Shown here: piece after piece, positions 52,396-61,303 of the stretch
Layout of the letters: each line of letters opens with the position of its first letter
Numbering within the stretch: the first letter of the stretch is position 1
Source: a bacterium 1xD8-48
GTDB lineage: Bacteria > Bacillota > Clostridia > Lachnospirales > Lachnospiraceae
DNA: 64,000 bases
NCBI GenBank assembly: GCA_009917455.1
Contig: QZDS01000021.1
Coordinates: forward strand, 28,801 to 92,800
Direction of reading: 5' to 3'
Notes under the pieces: generated by a model
The model's database searches: none
What the model was told of the DNA's origin: nothing
Seen by the model: only the letters and a program-made list of their open reading frames with translations
Made by a program: the position numbers and the translations under genes

Positions 52396-52512
52396 TCAGT
52401 TCTTTTTTGTTTTGCCTGCTCCCTGCCTGCTTACCCCTAATTTTCCGGCAATCTCCTCCTGAGACAAACCTTTTTTCTTTCTCCCGTTAAATAAATTGTT
52501 TCCTGAACACAC
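52396..52512 (-). pseudogene. XRE-type helix-turn-helix remnant (38 codons)
   Basis: From a GTG behind AAGGAGG the minus strand encodes NLFNGRKKKGLSQEEIAGKL followed by GVSRQ, the first helices of a Cro/C1 repressor, then diverges (GAGKTKKN) to a TGA. The family continues with TVSKWE and a dimerisation region, which are lost. It looks like the 5' end of a deleted regulator that once preceded the MFS gene. Confidence 0.65.
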
Positions 52513-52626
52513 AGCAGTTCCTCCTTGTTTTTTCATATGCGTTCATTATAATATTTTGCGCCGGGAAGGGCTACCGTTTTTCCCCTGTTTTATACTGCAG
52601 CATAATATGCTGTACCTATACGGTTA

Positions 52627-52660
52627 AAAACACGACACCTGGCGGGAAGTGTCGTGTTTT
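52627..52660. terminator. Terminator hairpin 2 after the 460-aa gene
   Basis: AAAACACGACAC pairs with GTGTCGTGTTTT around a ten-base loop, with A and T tracts that allow termination on either strand. Confidence 0.65.
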
Positions 52661-52665
52661 GGATA

Positions 52666-52683
52666 TCGGACACAAGTGTCCGA
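52666..52683. terminator. Short perfect hairpin 1 after the 460-aa gene
   Basis: TCGGACAC-AA-GTGTCCGA, immediately before hairpin 2 and ~40 bases after the stop of the unknown gene. Confidence 0.5.
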
Positions 52684-52724
52684 ATAATATGGACTTTCAA
52701 AATTTAATTTTATATCATCTGTCT

Positions 52725-54107
52725 CTATGCCTCCAGATAGTTCCTGTATTCCTCAATCTCCTCCGGTACGCCTTCCGGCGTGGTTTCAAGCTTCCTGCAC
52801 AGCATCGAAATCCTGCGCTGGTTTTTGGAATTCATAATATTATATTTTTCCATGGGCTGCTTATAAAGGGGATTCGCGCCGATTTTTTCCCTGACCTCTT
52901 TCTTAAAGGGGCAGTAAGTAAACAAAATATTTCTGGCCACTTTGTTTAATCTTGGCGAGCCTGCGCTTTCATAGAGCAGCCAGGTAGTATAGTCCGAAAC
53001 GAACATGGTTCTGTAATTATTTCTTGCCCGGGTAAGCTGCCGCTTGATTTTTTCCTTCGTATCAGTGGACAGTTCCTTGTTTCCACGGTAAAACTGCGCG
53101 TAATCGCAGTATTCGCTGGTGAGCGACGGCTCCGTTATATCGTTCCATCTGCCTCCCTGAACGCGCTTGCACATTTCCCACCGGAATTCGCCGGTAAGGC
53201 GCATCATACTCTGAGTCAAATCCTCCGTATGGAAAAGCGACAGCATCATGCGGGACGGCGTGGTACGCTTTTTCCCTTCTATTTCCTGCCACATAATACA
53301 TCTGCTGCCGATATTGGGCATCAGGATGATATCCGGCAGAACCTCCACCGCAATCTCCTCGTTGATGCCCCTTTCCTGATTATAATAGCGTGTTTCCCGG
53401 TAAAAAGCCCTGTAATCCTTTTCCCTGATGTTTTCTATCTCCGCTTCTACTTTATCCGCTTTCACAAGGGCCGAATCCGGCGATTTAAAAAGATTGTGTG
53501 AAGAAAACAGCGGACAGAAAATACTGAGCTGCCCGAAAGTCAGCCGGTTAATAACGGGAAACATATTTGTAAGCTCATAAATCACTTTGGAGCCGTTGTT
53601 CTGCATCAGCGCGTTTTCCTGTTCCTGCGTAAGCCGCCCCATCTTTTTCTGCTCCAGAATATAATCCCGGTAGTCCATATCCATCTCGTTCCGGCTGGGC
53701 TCCTTTTTTCCGTGATAAATCGCCATCAGCCATTCATATATGGAATAGACTCCCTTTTCCGGACAGGTGGGCATATTCTGAGTAAGCCCGTACAGATAAA
53801 CCGCGTTTTCCATTCCCGCAATCTCTTCATCCACATAGCCAAAGTCAAAAAGCATACGGATAATTGGCGGAAGACTGCCCGACCTGACGCTGGTCCGAAG
53901 CGCCGCCTCATAAATCTTATAAAACATTTCCGTTATTTTTCGCCGAAGCTGTACCGCGGCGGGGTCGTCGTCATTTTTGTTTGAAAGTTTCTTATAGGCC
54001 GCAATGCTTTCCCTGAAAGAACCGGCCAGTTCTTCCTCGCATCCTGCAAACTTCAAAATTTTTTCAAGAGAACCTGTAAGCTCTGTCATTATCTTTTCCT
54101 TATCCAA
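52725..54107 (-). CDS. Conserved unknown protein, 460 aa
   Basis: I do not recognise a domain. A TTG at 54107 is chosen as start because AGGAGG lies eight bases upstream. The protein is soluble and mostly helical, with an acidic first third, a middle containing DIILMPNIGSRCIMWQEIEG and a C-terminal region that is basic and Asn/Arg-rich (KQLTRARNNYRTMF). Composition and codon use look like the neighbours, so it is a real gene. I saw no signal peptide or membrane segment. Two terminator-like hairpins follow it. Confidence 0.7.
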   Translation of the reverse strand: MDKEKIMTELTGSLEKILKFAGCEEELAGSFRESIAAYKKLSNKNDDDPAAVQLRRKITEMFYKIYEAALRTSVRSGSLPPIIRMLFDFGYVDEEIAGMENAVYLYGLTQNMPTCPEKGVYSIYEWLMAIYHGKKEPSRNEMDMDYRDYILEQKKMGRLTQEQENALMQNNGSKVIYELTNMFPVINRLTFGQLSIFCPLFSSHNLFKSPDSALVKADKVEAEIENIREKDYRAFYRETRYYNQERGINEEIAVEVLPDIILMPNIGSRCIMWQEIEGKKRTTPSRMMLSLFHTEDLTQSMMRLTGEFRWEMCKRVQGGRWNDITEPSLTSEYCDYAQFYRGNKELSTDTKEKIKRQLTRARNNYRTMFVSDYTTWLLYESAGSPRLNKVARNILFTYCPFKKEVREKIGANPLYKQPMEKYNIMNSKNQRRISMLCRKLETTPEGVPEEIEEYRNYLEA

Positions 54108-54195
54108 TATTCGTTCCTCCTGAGAATCGTTAATTGTGTAAAGGCTGCCAAACACCTGTATTTTACATGATATCGGTATTAAATGCAAATTTTCT

Positions 54196-54549
54196 TTATA
54201 CTCTATTCATATTTCTATTATAATGTTGCAAAAGAAAACAAATCGCTGCCGCCAGGACGCCGGACCGGCGGATTTTACCGGATTGTGATGCAGGACATAT
54301 ACTTGGCTGCAACGGGTAAAATTCTTCCTCTTCCCTGTATTTGCCCGGCGTTTTCTTATACATCTCCTTAAACACAGCCGTAAACGCCTGCTGGCTCTCA
54401 TATCCGGCAATAGCCGCGACTTCCATAATCGGCTTTTCCGAAAAAACCAGAAGCTTCGCCGCCGCAATCGTATCCAAATCCGGATTTTCGGCCAAATAGT
54501 CTTCAATATAATTTATGATAGTCATAACATTTTCAATTTGATTTTGCAT
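54196..54549 (-). pseudogene. AraC-family regulator with internal deletion and frameshift
   Basis: It begins like an intact AraC regulator (ENVMTIINYIEDYLAENPDL) but LDTIA is joined directly to AAKLLVFSEKPIMEVAAI, so ~35 residues that hold the first helix-turn-helix are missing in frame. The second helix-turn-helix (GYESQQAFTAVFKEMYKK) remains. After EEEEFYPLQ the reading shifts: the family-like continuation YVLHHNPVK is found in another frame. The product cannot be a normal regulator. Missing parts are judged from memory of the family. Confidence 0.75.
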
Positions 54550-54586
54550 TGCAGCCGCCTCCTATGTCCGGGCCGACAGCGAACTT

Positions 54587-55207
54587 GTGATAAGCTACCC
54601 TGTTCAATTCAGCAATATCCCCAAAATACTTCAGGAGTATATCGTTGAAAACCAGCAGCTCTGGAAAGGAAAAAAGATTTTTATTATTGCAACCATGGGG
54701 ATTTTCAGCGGCGACGGGGCCGGAATCCTCGCCCGCTTATTAAAAAAATACGGCGCAGTTATAACCGGCGGCCTGCACCTGAAAATGCCGGACAGCATCA
54801 GTGATGAAAAGGTTTTAAAACGAAGTTATGAAAAGAATCTTTTGCTGGTAAAAAACGCAGAAATAAAAATCCGGAAAGCCGTTGTACAAATCAAAAACGG
54901 AAAACCGCCCCGGGAGGGATTAGGAATCCTTCGCCGTGCCGCCGGCCTTCCGGGGCAAAGGCTTTACTTTTACAGCCGGACAAAACACTATACCGACAAG
55001 CTGAAAATCTGTCAGGAAAAATGTATCGGGTGCGGTTTGTGCGAAAAGAGCTGCCCCACAGGAAATATCAGATTGGTCGACGGCGCTACCGCTGTCGGAA
55101 GTAAATGTGCCATGTGTTACCGCTGCATTAACAAATGCCCTGAACAGGCGATTACATTACTCGGGAAAAAGGTTATTGAGCAGCACAACATGGATAAGTA
55201 CCTTTAA
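54587..55207 (+). pseudogene. EFR1-family ferrodoxin, 5'-truncated
   Basis: EFR1 proteins have an N-terminal flavodoxin-like domain and C-terminal ferredoxin clusters. Here two 4Fe-4S motifs are intact (CIGCGLCEKSCPTG and CAMCYRCINKCP), as is the second half of the flavodoxin domain (VISYPVQFSNIPKIL, IATMGIFSGDG). The first ~45 residues with the FMN phosphate loop are missing; the homologous reading starts abruptly near 54570, next to the divergent AraC start. The GTG at 54587 has no good ribosome binding site. It may be inactive or make a flavin-free ferredoxin. Confidence 0.65.
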
Positions 55208-55361
55208 GACCGGGGGCCGAATGTATTGCCTGATATATCCTCCATGAACCGTAATCAGCTTCCGAAAATTCTTTTCCACTCTCCGGTTCTTTCGCTACAT
55301 TCTGATATCTGTCTGCAAACTTCATGATATCGCTCATTGCCCACCGCGCCCTTCATTCCTC

Positions 55362-55811
55362 TTATCTGTTAAGCCGCGCTCTTTTTCTATATAAAATTAT
55401 CTCCGGCTCCGTCCCACCGCAACCGTATTCGCACACAAGAAGATAATTATCATCCGCAACAATACCATAACATCTGTCGCTGCCGGGTATTTCAATCTGA
55501 TTTCCCCAATATACATTATTATCTTCAAGGAATTTAACCGACTGTCCGTTTGGCAGAGGATACTCCAGATTGACATAAAAACCATTCAGCAGATTAAGGT
55601 CTTTTACCTCCAGGTCCTTGATTCCAAGTGCATTGAATTCCTCAGTCAACGCTTTTTTTATACTTTTGAACTCCTCAAAACCGCCCCTTTTTATGCATTC
55701 CGCTGCAAAACATTTTCCTCCAAAAGGATGACCGCCCGTTTTCACACAGCCGCCGCATTCATCTTTTCTGACGCATTCGGTACAGCAGTCAGCTCCGCAA
55801 ATCGATAACAT
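55362..55811 (-). CDS. Cysteine-rich DUF3795-like protein
   Basis: A 149-residue protein. The N-terminus is cysteine-rich (CGADCCTECVRKDECGGC, then GKCFAAEC), as in DUF3795 proteins thought to bind metal or Fe-S; their function is unknown. The C-terminal half is a small mixed alpha/beta domain. TGGAGG precedes the ATG at 55811. The 55208-55361 gap downstream contains an open minus frame from 55337 without a recognised domain. Confidence 0.7.
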   Translation of the reverse strand: MLSICGADCCTECVRKDECGGCVKTGGHPFGGKCFAAECIKRGGFEEFKSIKKALTEEFNALGIKDLEVKDLNLLNGFYVNLEYPLPNGQSVKFLEDNNVYWGNQIEIPGSDRCYGIVADDNYLLVCEYGCGGTEPEIILYRKRARLNR

Positions 55812-56040
55812 AAATCTACCTCCATTCAACCCGATTTTCCTGACAGAATTGATTATATCATTTCCATATCCCATATTCTATAACATTCCGCAGCATTCAG
55901 AAAACATTTCACATCAAAAGTATTGCTTTGATATTCCAGGCAAATTATTATAAAAATATATTCATCCGCCAAGGTGGAAAAGGGTAAGGCGCCGGGCAGC
56001 TAAATGAAGTCAGACATGCCAGAGTCACATGGGAGAAAAA

Positions 56041-56496
56041 ATGAGTAAGAGCAGCCTGATAAACACCATATCGGTTTATTCGATAATATATACCGTAATA
56101 ACATTGCTTAACAGTATTTTATATCTTGGAAACGGGATTTATGAAGACCCTGGCGGCAACTGGCACGAGCTGGACAGAGCCATGATTCTTTTAATCGGTT
56201 TTGCGGCTTTTAAGCTGTGTACCTCCCTGCCCGTTAAGCCTTTGATTTTCAGATATCTGATTGCATATGTGCCGTCGGTGCTGTTGGCATTTGCCTGCGT
56301 CTGGTTTACGGAATTAAGGGAACCGCTGGCAAAAACCGCGTACAGGGACATCTGGATTAACTTCACATGTCTTTTTATCATACTGTGCGTTATCCACTCT
56401 GTTACCAGCATCCGTCAGAAGACAACGGATGCCAGGCTCCGCCAGACATCCTCATATTTAAAGAAAGCGCAGAAAGGGGAAAAAGGCTATGAGTAA
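56041..56496 (+). CDS. Small membrane protein with four helices
   Basis: A 151-residue protein with hydrophobic segments near 12-30, 49-63, 77-95 and 108-127 and a basic cytoplasmic tail. I do not recognise the family with confidence. The ATG at 56041 is preferred over one four codons earlier because GGGAG lies between them. It overlaps the start of a broken DUF7662-like gene by eight bases, suggesting a former operon. Confidence 0.65.
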   Translation: MSKSSLINTISVYSIIYTVITLLNSILYLGNGIYEDPGGNWHELDRAMILLIGFAAFKLCTSLPVKPLIFRYLIAYVPSVLLAFACVWFTELREPLAKTAYRDIWINFTCLFIILCVIHSVTSIRQKTTDARLRQTSSYLKKAQKGEKGYE

Positions 56497-56628
56497 ATAT
56501 GACTCTTTATGGAAGCATGTCCAGCAGGACGGAAAAAATCCTTTAAGCTTACGTTTGAGGAAATACAGAATATTGCCGGAATACCAGTCGACCACTCTTG
56601 TCACTTATCCTTCCTCAAAAATTATCTA
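56489..56628 (+). pseudogene. Frameshifted DUF7662-like gene
   Basis: It begins MSKYDSLWKHVQQDG in one frame and continues in the next frame as KSFKLTFEEIQNIAGIPVDHS, which together resemble the start of a small DUF7662-type protein. A one-base change near 56532 breaks the frame, and the sequence after DHS no longer resembles the family. The gene is dead. Confidence 0.55.
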
Positions 56629-56952
56629 ACTATTAAATACCTTCTCAACACTGATGTCTTTACATCTTATTTGACGCAGACTCAAAATGAAAAGACGTTG
56701 CATACAGCATATCTGTCTACAAGCCGCTACACTACCCGGATTCGCCCTCGTGGCTCACAGCCGTCCCCATGACTTTCTCAAATCCCATTCCCATGCTATA
56801 CTCCTTCTCTTAGAAACTCGGAATTTCCTATAAAGAAAAAGAGCAGGGTATATATCTCTATATACCTTGCTCTAAAAGGATTACTCTTGCTGATGTCTTA
56901 GCTAAATGACATTAGCGCACAGACCGTTCCTTAATTTTTCTGAGTTAGGATT
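56629..56952. other. Non-coding stretch
   Basis: No gene recognised. It contains the strong hairpin at 56840-56873 and AT-rich filler between the broken gene and the mannonate-dehydratase-like scrap. Confidence 0.5.
56840..56873. terminator. Terminator hairpin
   Basis: AGAGCAGGGTATATA pairs with TATATACCTTGCTCT (one mismatch) around TCTC. It follows the 3' end of the minus-strand remnant and could have ended that gene. Confidence 0.6.
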
Positions 56953-57102
56953 TTAAAGTTCCTTTTCCGCACAATGAATCAAAGCCTTCATATAACCGGT
57001 TGAATACGCCCAGGAGGAATCCTTTCCTCCATGCTTCGCTGAAAACTCAGGAACATGGTCACAATGCATTACTCCATCATAGCCGCATGCCACAAACTGT
57101 GT
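56953..57102 (-). pseudogene. C-terminal scrap of a mannonate dehydratase (UxuA)-like gene
   Basis: The minus strand encodes QFVACGYDGVMHCDHVPEF, then SAYSTGYMKALIH-type sequence up to a TAA at 56953-56955. GYDGVM-CDHVP and a late GYMKAL helix recall the UxuA C-terminus, where an RPDH segment is conserved. The upstream part is missing and an in-frame stop precedes the fragment. It abuts the left side of the mobile element, so the gene may have been split by its insertion. Confidence 0.4.
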
Positions 57103-57202
57103 TATCCCCAATTAGTAGGAACAATACAGCTTTCTGGCGGGCGGCGGCACGTCAAGAAATATATATGGAGTTTTTAAAGAATCCCCCGGAGCAGGGGAGC
57201 GG

Positions 57203-58867
57203 TCAGCCTGTGACCTGCTCCACTTCCGGTATGGGTTTGAGATTAAAATGAATTTCGATAGAAATGTGTCTTGTTTTGTCGCTGTCTATGGTTTCATGGA
57301 CAACGATTTCTTTAATCAGGCGGTTTAAGGTGGAAGCGTCCAGCTCGGTGATGTCCCGGTATTCCTGTATGGATTCCACCCACTGCCTTGCGTCCACGGC
57401 AAGCCGGATTTCATCGGCAAGGCGTTTCCGGCCTTCCTCAGCCTTGGCTTTTAATTCCGCCTGTTCCTTCTGTGTCTTTTCCAGCAGGAGATTGAAGTTT
57501 TCTTCTGTGATTCGTCCGGCTACCATATCCTCATAGAGCCGCAATACCATCTTTTCCAGCACTTCAATCCGTTCTTCGTCTTTGGCAAGGGTGCGCTCCA
57601 TCGCTTCCCGCTGGTCTTTCTGCTCGGCCTGGCAGGTGTCGGTCAGCCGTCCGGCCACCGCTTCGCTGTCGGTCAGGGCAGCGGTGGCGCACTCCCGGAT
57701 TTTGTTCAGCACAAGAGAATAGAGCGTGTCAAATTCAACCCGGTGCTGTGTGCAGTGCTGCTTCCCATAGGCATTGTAGGTCTTACAGGAGAAAATCCGC
57801 TTCGGGAACTTCTCATGCGTGGTGCGGATGGTGAGAGCCTTTCCGCACTCCCCACATTTTATCAGCCCTGCAAAGAGGTTGATTTCCCCGGATTTGCCCG
57901 GTCGCTGGCGGGATTTCAGTTTTTCCTGCACAATCGCAAAGTCCTTTTTGTCCACCAGCGGCTCATGCGTCCCCTCCACCACAATCCAGTCCTCCGGCTT
58001 CTTATCCCGGATAGTGCCGATTTTAAAGCGGTACTCGGTCTTTTGGGAAGCGATTGCGCCGGTGTAGACGGGGTTCATCAGGATTTCCTTAATCACGGAG
58101 AAGTCCCAGACGTACCGCCCGTTTTCCGGGTCTTTCTTTTCCCATTTGGTGCGGATGTTCCGGTGTCCCCGCTTCCGGTTCCACCATGTCGGGCAGGGGT
58201 GCTTTTCTTCCTCCAGCCTGCGCCGGATGTAGTTGGGGCCGTGGCCGTCCAGCGCATATCCGAAAATCAGCCGGACAACCGGGGCGGTTTCCCCGTCAAT
58301 GAGAAGGTGGTTCTTGTCCTCCGGGTCTTTCTTGTAGCCAAACGGGGCGATACAGCCGGTGAACTGGCCTTTCTGCGCCTTCAGCACATAGGAAGAATGG
58401 ACTTTCTTGGAAATATCCTTGCTGTACATCTCATTCAGGATATTTTTAAAGGGCGCAATGTCGTTGTTGTCCCGCATGGTGTCGATACCGTCATTCATGG
58501 CGATGTAGCGCACACCGTTTCTTGGGAAGAAGTCCTCGATAAGCTGCCCTGTCTGCAAGTAGTTCCGTCCTAATCTTGATAAATCCTTTGTAATCACAAG
58601 GTTTACCTGTTTCCGCTCAATGGCTTTCAACATCCGTTTCAGGTCGGGGCGTTCCATGTTCAAACCGGTGAAGCCGTCGTCCTGATAGACTGCCGTAACC
58701 TCCCATCCCTGCTTCTGGCAGAACTTTTCCAGCATATCCCGCTGGTTCTCGATACTGGCACTCGTCCCGTCAAGGTCGTCGTCCTTGGACAGCCTGCAAT
58801 AGATAGCTGCCCGGAAGCTCCCGGCAAGAAGTGTGTCCATTCCTGTATATCCAAAAGTGTTCATCAT
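57203..58867 (-). CDS. Large serine recombinase, TnpX-like
   Basis: A 554-residue site-specific recombinase. The catalytic serine is Ser27 in AIYCRLSKDD, with DLSRLGRNYLQTGQLIEDFF (resolvase core), a recombinase domain (GYKKDPEDKN to EILMNPVYTGAI) and a zinc-ribbon region (CGECGKALTIRT, SCKTYNAYGKQHC). A coiled coil covers ~410-500. It inserts and excises the element as a circle. The start at 58867 is followed by a second ATG at 58864. It stands at the left end of the element, as expected. Confidence 0.93.
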   Translation of the reverse strand: MMNTFGYTGMDTLLAGSFRAAIYCRLSKDDDLDGTSASIENQRDMLEKFCQKQGWEVTAVYQDDGFTGLNMERPDLKRMLKAIERKQVNLVITKDLSRLGRNYLQTGQLIEDFFPRNGVRYIAMNDGIDTMRDNNDIAPFKNILNEMYSKDISKKVHSSYVLKAQKGQFTGCIAPFGYKKDPEDKNHLLIDGETAPVVRLIFGYALDGHGPNYIRRRLEEEKHPCPTWWNRKRGHRNIRTKWEKKDPENGRYVWDFSVIKEILMNPVYTGAIASQKTEYRFKIGTIRDKKPEDWIVVEGTHEPLVDKKDFAIVQEKLKSRQRPGKSGEINLFAGLIKCGECGKALTIRTTHEKFPKRIFSCKTYNAYGKQHCTQHRVEFDTLYSLVLNKIRECATAALTDSEAVAGRLTDTCQAEQKDQREAMERTLAKDEERIEVLEKMVLRLYEDMVAGRITEENFNLLLEKTQKEQAELKAKAEEGRKRLADEIRLAVDARQWVESIQEYRDITELDASTLNRLIKEIVVHETIDSDKTRHISIEIHFNLKPIPEVEQVTG

Positions 58868-58873
58868 AACCGT

Positions 58874-59071
58874 TTACCCGCACAATCCAGACGGAACACG
58901 GTCACTTGGAACCTCACCTTTATTATATCCTATTTCTTGTGATTTAGCAAGATAATCTTTATCTGTTTTTCTGCTGTGTTTCTGTGCGATAAGGCTCACG
59001 AAAACGTCCGTAGCGTCCAGCTCGCCGTCAAATACTGTGGTGACATGAATCTCTGTTTTATTTTTCGCCAT
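58874..59071 (-). CDS. TnpW-like transposon protein
   Basis: A 65-residue protein starting MAKNKTEIHVTTVFDGELDA, a conserved small protein encoded directly upstream of TnpX-type recombinases and called TnpW in Tn4451 relatives. Its function is unknown. GGAGG lies ten bases before the ATG at 59071. It ends six bases before the recombinase start, so the two are cotranscribed. Confidence 0.75.
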   Translation of the reverse strand: MAKNKTEIHVTTVFDGELDATDVFVSLIAQKHSRKTDKDYLAKSQEIGYNKGEVPSDRVPSGLCG

Positions 59072-59117
59072 AGGCAGTTGTCCTCCATACATGAAAACAG
59101 CCAGACAGGGAAGGTCG

Positions 59118-59308
59118 GCAACGAAGTCCGGCAACGGGCTTCAAAAAACCTTGGAACTAATCCTTGTCTGGCGGTTGGGTTATTTTATACTTTTTCTTTT
59201 ATTTTTCTGTTGCTTTGGTTGTTAAAGGGGAGAAAAGCCGACAGTTACGGGATTTTCCCCGGCAACCGGCCCGGCAACGGGATAGCAACGAAGTGTGCAA
59301 CGGGCTGT
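59118..59308. repeat. Iteron-like GCAACGGG repeats
   Basis: GCAACGAAGTCCGGCAACGG (59118 on) and GCAACGAAGTGTGCAACGGG (59285 on) are near copies. Further GGCAACCGG and GGCAACGGG copies lie between them. The cluster fills the space between the tnpW-like and vapE-like genes and could be an origin of the replication module. Confidence 0.4.
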
Positions 59309-59324
59309 CATTTGCCGGATTTTT

Positions 59325-60722
59325 TCAGAAAGGAAGCTCCATCTGCTCCGGCACAGGCGTAAATCCTTCTGGGGTTTTTCCCGCCCCGTTGCCAGTGTCC
59401 GTTGCCGATTTTTCCCGTTCCCATCCTTTCTGCCTGCCGTACCCGGCGAACATCCGGGGATTGGAGAAATACTTCCAGCCGGTGACGCACTGGTTCATTA
59501 TCTCGTTGATTTCCCGGATTTCCCATTGTTTCGGCTCGTCAAAAGCGTGGTTTAAGGCTTCTTTGTAAAGCTGTTTGGAGCAGATGGTATCGCCGGGGCA
59601 GCTGTCAAGGAAAGCCTGAATCATCCCGGCCTTGGTGTCCTCCGGCATAAAGTCCCGCTGGCGTTCCTTTAGATAGCGCACCATTTCCGGGCTGAATGTC
59701 AGCTTCCATCTGCCGCTTTTGTAAATCTCCATCGCTTCCGCCCATACCTGGTTTAAATAGGCTCTGGAAGCGGCTTCATCCTCTAAAATGTGCGTTTCCG
59801 CCTGTTCCGGGCATACTTGTATGGGGATAAAGCGGCGGTTGCCGGAGCGGTCAAGGGGCAGGAAGTCAAGGGCGTTGGATGTGCCGCCGAACACACACTG
59901 CCTTGGGCGGTCTGCCGGGTGGGTTTCGTAGGGTATCTTGTAGACTTCCTTCTGACGGCTCAAAAAGGACTTGATTTCCTCTATGCTCTTTGCATTTGCG
60001 GTGGCAATCATCTCCGACATTTCGATTATCCAGTGACCTTGCAGCTTCCGGTATACATTGTCATCGTCAAGCTTCCGCAAATCGTCCGAAAACCACTCGT
60101 CTTTGACTGCCAGCAGAGGGAAGAAGGTGGACTTCCCGGCTCCCTGCCCGCCCACCAGACAGAGCATGACCTCAAATTTACAGCCGGGGAAAAATGCCCG
60201 GTGGATGGCTCCCAACAAAAACAGGCGCAGGGCTTCATAGGTGTACTGGTCTGTGTCTGCCCCTAAAAAATGCCGCAGACAGAAGCGCACCCGCCCGGTT
60301 CCGTCCCATGTCAGGCTGTTCAGATACTCCCGGACAGGGTGGTAACTGTTCTCATTGGCGGCAAGGTCGGCGGCGTCCTGTATCTTCTTTTCGCTTGTCA
60401 GGCCGTAAGTTTCTTCCAGATACAGCCGGATATATTTCATGTCCGTGTCGGTCATGGGGCTGTTTTGGGGTCTTTTGTAACCGATGGGCTTTAAAATATC
60501 GGTGCGGTCGGTCAGCAGGTTATAGGCAACCGCCCCGGACAGGAGCGGGTCGCACTGGAACACGGTCAGGCAGTTGCGAATGCTGTTGCGGAAGCCGCCT
60601 TTCTCGGTGGTTTCCAGCATGGCCTTGACTTCCTCAACGCTCCGGGGCGGCTCGGCGCTGTCTGCCATGTTCGCTATTTCCTGCCGTATCTGGGGCGGTA
60701 AATTCTGCCATTCGTCTTTCAA
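59325..60722 (-). CDS. VapE-like P-loop ATPase/helicase
   Basis: A 465-residue protein of the virulence-associated E family found on plasmids, phages and satellites. Walker A GGQGAGKST is at 191-199, Walker B-like HWIIEMSEM lies ~45 residues on, and GGTSNALDFLPLDRSGNRRF is the conserved sensor region. It probably loads at the element origin together with the primase. A TTG at 60722 with GAGG upstream is the start. It overlaps the primase gene by 89 bases. Confidence 0.88.
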   Translation of the reverse strand: MKDEWQNLPPQIRQEIANMADSAEPPRSVEEVKAMLETTEKGGFRNSIRNCLTVFQCDPLLSGAVAYNLLTDRTDILKPIGYKRPQNSPMTDTDMKYIRLYLEETYGLTSEKKIQDAADLAANENSYHPVREYLNSLTWDGTGRVRFCLRHFLGADTDQYTYEALRLFLLGAIHRAFFPGCKFEVMLCLVGGQGAGKSTFFPLLAVKDEWFSDDLRKLDDDNVYRKLQGHWIIEMSEMIATANAKSIEEIKSFLSRQKEVYKIPYETHPADRPRQCVFGGTSNALDFLPLDRSGNRRFIPIQVCPEQAETHILEDEAASRAYLNQVWAEAMEIYKSGRWKLTFSPEMVRYLKERQRDFMPEDTKAGMIQAFLDSCPGDTICSKQLYKEALNHAFDEPKQWEIREINEIMNQCVTGWKYFSNPRMFAGYGRQKGWEREKSATDTGNGAGKTPEGFTPVPEQMELPF

Positions 60723-61281
60723 GGTTCCTCACTTCCTTTCCGTGTCCTGTAATAAGGGCTGCCCGCTCCTGAATGTCCCCGGAGAGAAGCACGTCCATCA
60801 GGTATTCCACCCGGCTCATGTTCTGCAGGGCTTCCACAAACCGGGGATTCCATGCTTCATCGGGCTGCCGTGGGGCATATTCCTCCTTCCAGCGGCGCAG
60901 GAGATGGTAATAGTCGGACAGCACCCGGAAACAGTGCCGCTCCATGCGCTTAAATTTCTGTTCCTCGGTTTCCCTCCGCAGGCGTGGACGGATGGGCGGC
61001 TTCCCGGCGTTCCTCCCGTCCTCATAAGGGATGGAGAAGTCCTGCGCCAGCATGAGGGCGGCTTCTTTACTGCCGATACCGTGGAGCCGGGAAACAAAGT
61101 CAATCACGTCCCCGGTGGCTCCGCAGCCGAAACAGTAAAAGCGGCGGTCAACCTTCATGCTTGGGTTCCTGTCGTTGTGGAACGGGCAGACGCACATCCC
61201 ATTTCTGTTCACTTTAATTCCATAACGCTCCGCAGCCTGCCTTGTGGTGACGGACTGCTTCACGGCTTCAAATACGTTCAA
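60634..61281 (-). CDS. CHC2 zinc-finger primase-like protein
   Basis: A 215-residue protein. The zinc finger is CVCPFHNDRNPSMKV and FYCFGCGATGDVIDF (C-H-C-C), as in bacterial primase N-termini. No TOPRIM motif is visible, so it may work with the VapE-like ATPase. A TTG at 61281 is the best start because AGGAGG precedes it by eight bases. Confidence 0.87.
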   Translation of the reverse strand: MNVFEAVKQSVTTRQAAERYGIKVNRNGMCVCPFHNDRNPSMKVDRRFYCFGCGATGDVIDFVSRLHGIGSKEAALMLAQDFSIPYEDGRNAGKPPIRPRLRRETEEQKFKRMERHCFRVLSDYYHLLRRWKEEYAPRQPDEAWNPRFVEALQNMSRVEYLMDVLLSGDIQERAALITGHGKEVRNLERRMAEFTAPDTAGNSEHGRQRRAAPER

Positions 61282-61303
61282 TAGGCGTTCCTCCTGATAA
61301 TCC

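Noticed and set aside
55186..55337. Short minus-strand frame starting MSDIMKFADRYQ
   Set aside because: Open for ~50 codons with an ATG but no clear ribosome binding site or family; it runs into the EFR1 gene. Too weak to call.
57743..58573. 276-codon plus-strand frame
   Set aside because: Antisense to the serine recombinase, which has clear catalytic and zinc-ribbon motifs.
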